From positions 1 to 59,997 of the forward strand of contig PGYR01000022.1 in NCBI GenBank assembly GCA_002839765.1: DNA of 59,997 nucleotides, given 5' to 3'. The DNA comes from Ignavibacteriae bacterium HGW-Ignavibacteriae-4. Lineage in GTDB: Bacteria; Bacteroidota; Ignavibacteria; Kapaibacteriales; UBA2268. A model generated the notes under the pieces. It was not told the origin of the DNA. It saw only the letters and a program-made list of their open reading frames with translations, and ran no database searches. Shown here piece by piece: positions 59,711 through 59,997 of this stretch (positions are counted from its first letter, which is position 1; the number at the start of each line of letters is the position of its first letter). The position numbers and the translations under genes are program-made.

Positions 59711-59997
59711 TAATCCCCCCATCCCCCCTTTAACAAGGGAGGCTTTTACGTCGGGGTGTAACTCTATTTATCTACCTTTAAGTCCCTCCTTGAGGAGGGA
59801 TTTAGGGAGGTGTAAATACTGCTAAATGCTAAGCAATTGTCAATTCCTCCTAATCCCCCCAACCCCCCTTTGTCAAGGGGGGCTTTTCGGTCGGGGTGTA
59901 ACTCTATTTATCTATCTATAAGTCCCTCCTTGAGGAGGGATTTAGGGAGGTGTTAAGATTGTCGAATTTAAAGCAACTCTCGTCTCCTAATCCCCCC
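59711..59997. repeat. Tandem array of 103-bp C/G-rich palindromic repeats
   Basis: Unit A 59711-59813 and unit B 59851-59953 are each 103 bp, and a third unit begins at 59988 (TAATCCCCCC) and runs off the edge. Spacers are 37 and 34 bp and unrelated. Each unit holds CCCCCC..TTT..AAGGGRGG, then GTCGGGGTGTAACTCTATTT, and a hairpin CCCTCCTTGAGGAGGG followed by ATTTAGGGAGGTGT. The units differ by a few substitutions. The repeats are too long and the spacers too few for CRISPR. They look like a mobile or recombining dispersed repeat family. Confidence 0.85.

Noticed and set aside
59711-59997. CRISPR array
   Set aside because: Units are 103 bp with internal hairpins, spacers of 34-37 bp occur only twice, units are imperfect, and no cas gene is seen.

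Overview
The window looks like chromosomal DNA of a low-GC, Gram-negative member of the FCB superphylum (Bacteroidota / Kapabacteriota / Ignavibacteriota side). The signs are: four secreted proteins ending in a type IX secretion (T9SS) sorting domain; a SusC-type TonB-dependent receptor with an N-terminal carboxypeptidase-regulatory domain; many lipoproteins; promoters with the Bacteroidota -7 element TAnnTTTG (6398, 11094, 14862, 23513, 33832); Kdo synthesis (kdsB); and a serine palmitoyltransferase-type enzyme. No rRNA, tRNA or CRISPR array was seen. Assignment below the superphylum is inference.

Layout. 1-6.2 kb: partial ahcY divergent from a 1551-residue secreted T9SS protein. 6.4-12.9 kb: housekeeping genes leuS, rlmN, an exported unknown, gatC, kdsB, then on the other strand a stalk-like exported protein and an FKBP lipoprotein. 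13.7-23.4 kb: envelope genes (TerB-like membrane protein, OmpA/PD40 protein, DUF6263-like protein), queA, an active M16 peptidase, mltG and rarA. 23.6-28.7 kb: a compact + strand operon of a secreted putative metalloprotease, an orphan ABC ATPase, a lytic transglycosylase, an SDR oxidoreductase and murI; several of these genes overlap. 28.8-35 kb: tryptophanase-like lyase, Mn-type sodA, S9 peptidase lipoprotein, DUF971 protein, fatty-acid desaturase. 35-40.5 kb: dispersed repeats, an epimerase pseudogene, a heavy-metal-associated protein with a Cys-rich tail, an S41-like protein whose catalytic dyad appears lost, and asnS. 40.9-43 kb: three tandem paralogous exported proteins. 43.2-49.5 kb: a TonB receptor plus a duplicated-domain T9SS protein behind two arrays of TTAACA-type 11-bp repeats that look like Pho boxes. 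49.9-55.3 kb: serine palmitoyltransferase, an alkyltransferase-like protein, a Nudix CoA pyrophosphatase, an inactive M16 subunit, MoxR and a fatty-acid 2-hydroxylase-like enzyme. 55.3-57.6 kb: small lipoproteins, two of them tandem paralogs, and a small T9SS protein. 57.9-60 kb: a higher-GC accessory patch with a terminase-small-subunit-like gene frameshifted by a 37-bp tandem duplication, a UmuC-type polymerase, and a tandem array of 103-bp C/G-rich palindromic repeats that runs off the right edge.

How the parts fit. Envelope biology dominates: peptidoglycan precursor supply and cleavage (murI, mltG, lytic transglycosylase), LPS (kdsB), sphingolipid and unsaturated-lipid synthesis (spt, FA2H-like hydroxylase, desaturase), and T9SS-secreted surface proteins. 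The most promising candidate system is the 43-49.5 kb locus, a putative phosphate-starvation-regulated outer-membrane uptake unit. Two genes (SDR at 27127 and lipoprotein at 41587) have no ATG/GTG/TTG at the position their homology demands; each has an ATA overlapping the upstream stop codon, which suggests AUA re-initiation.
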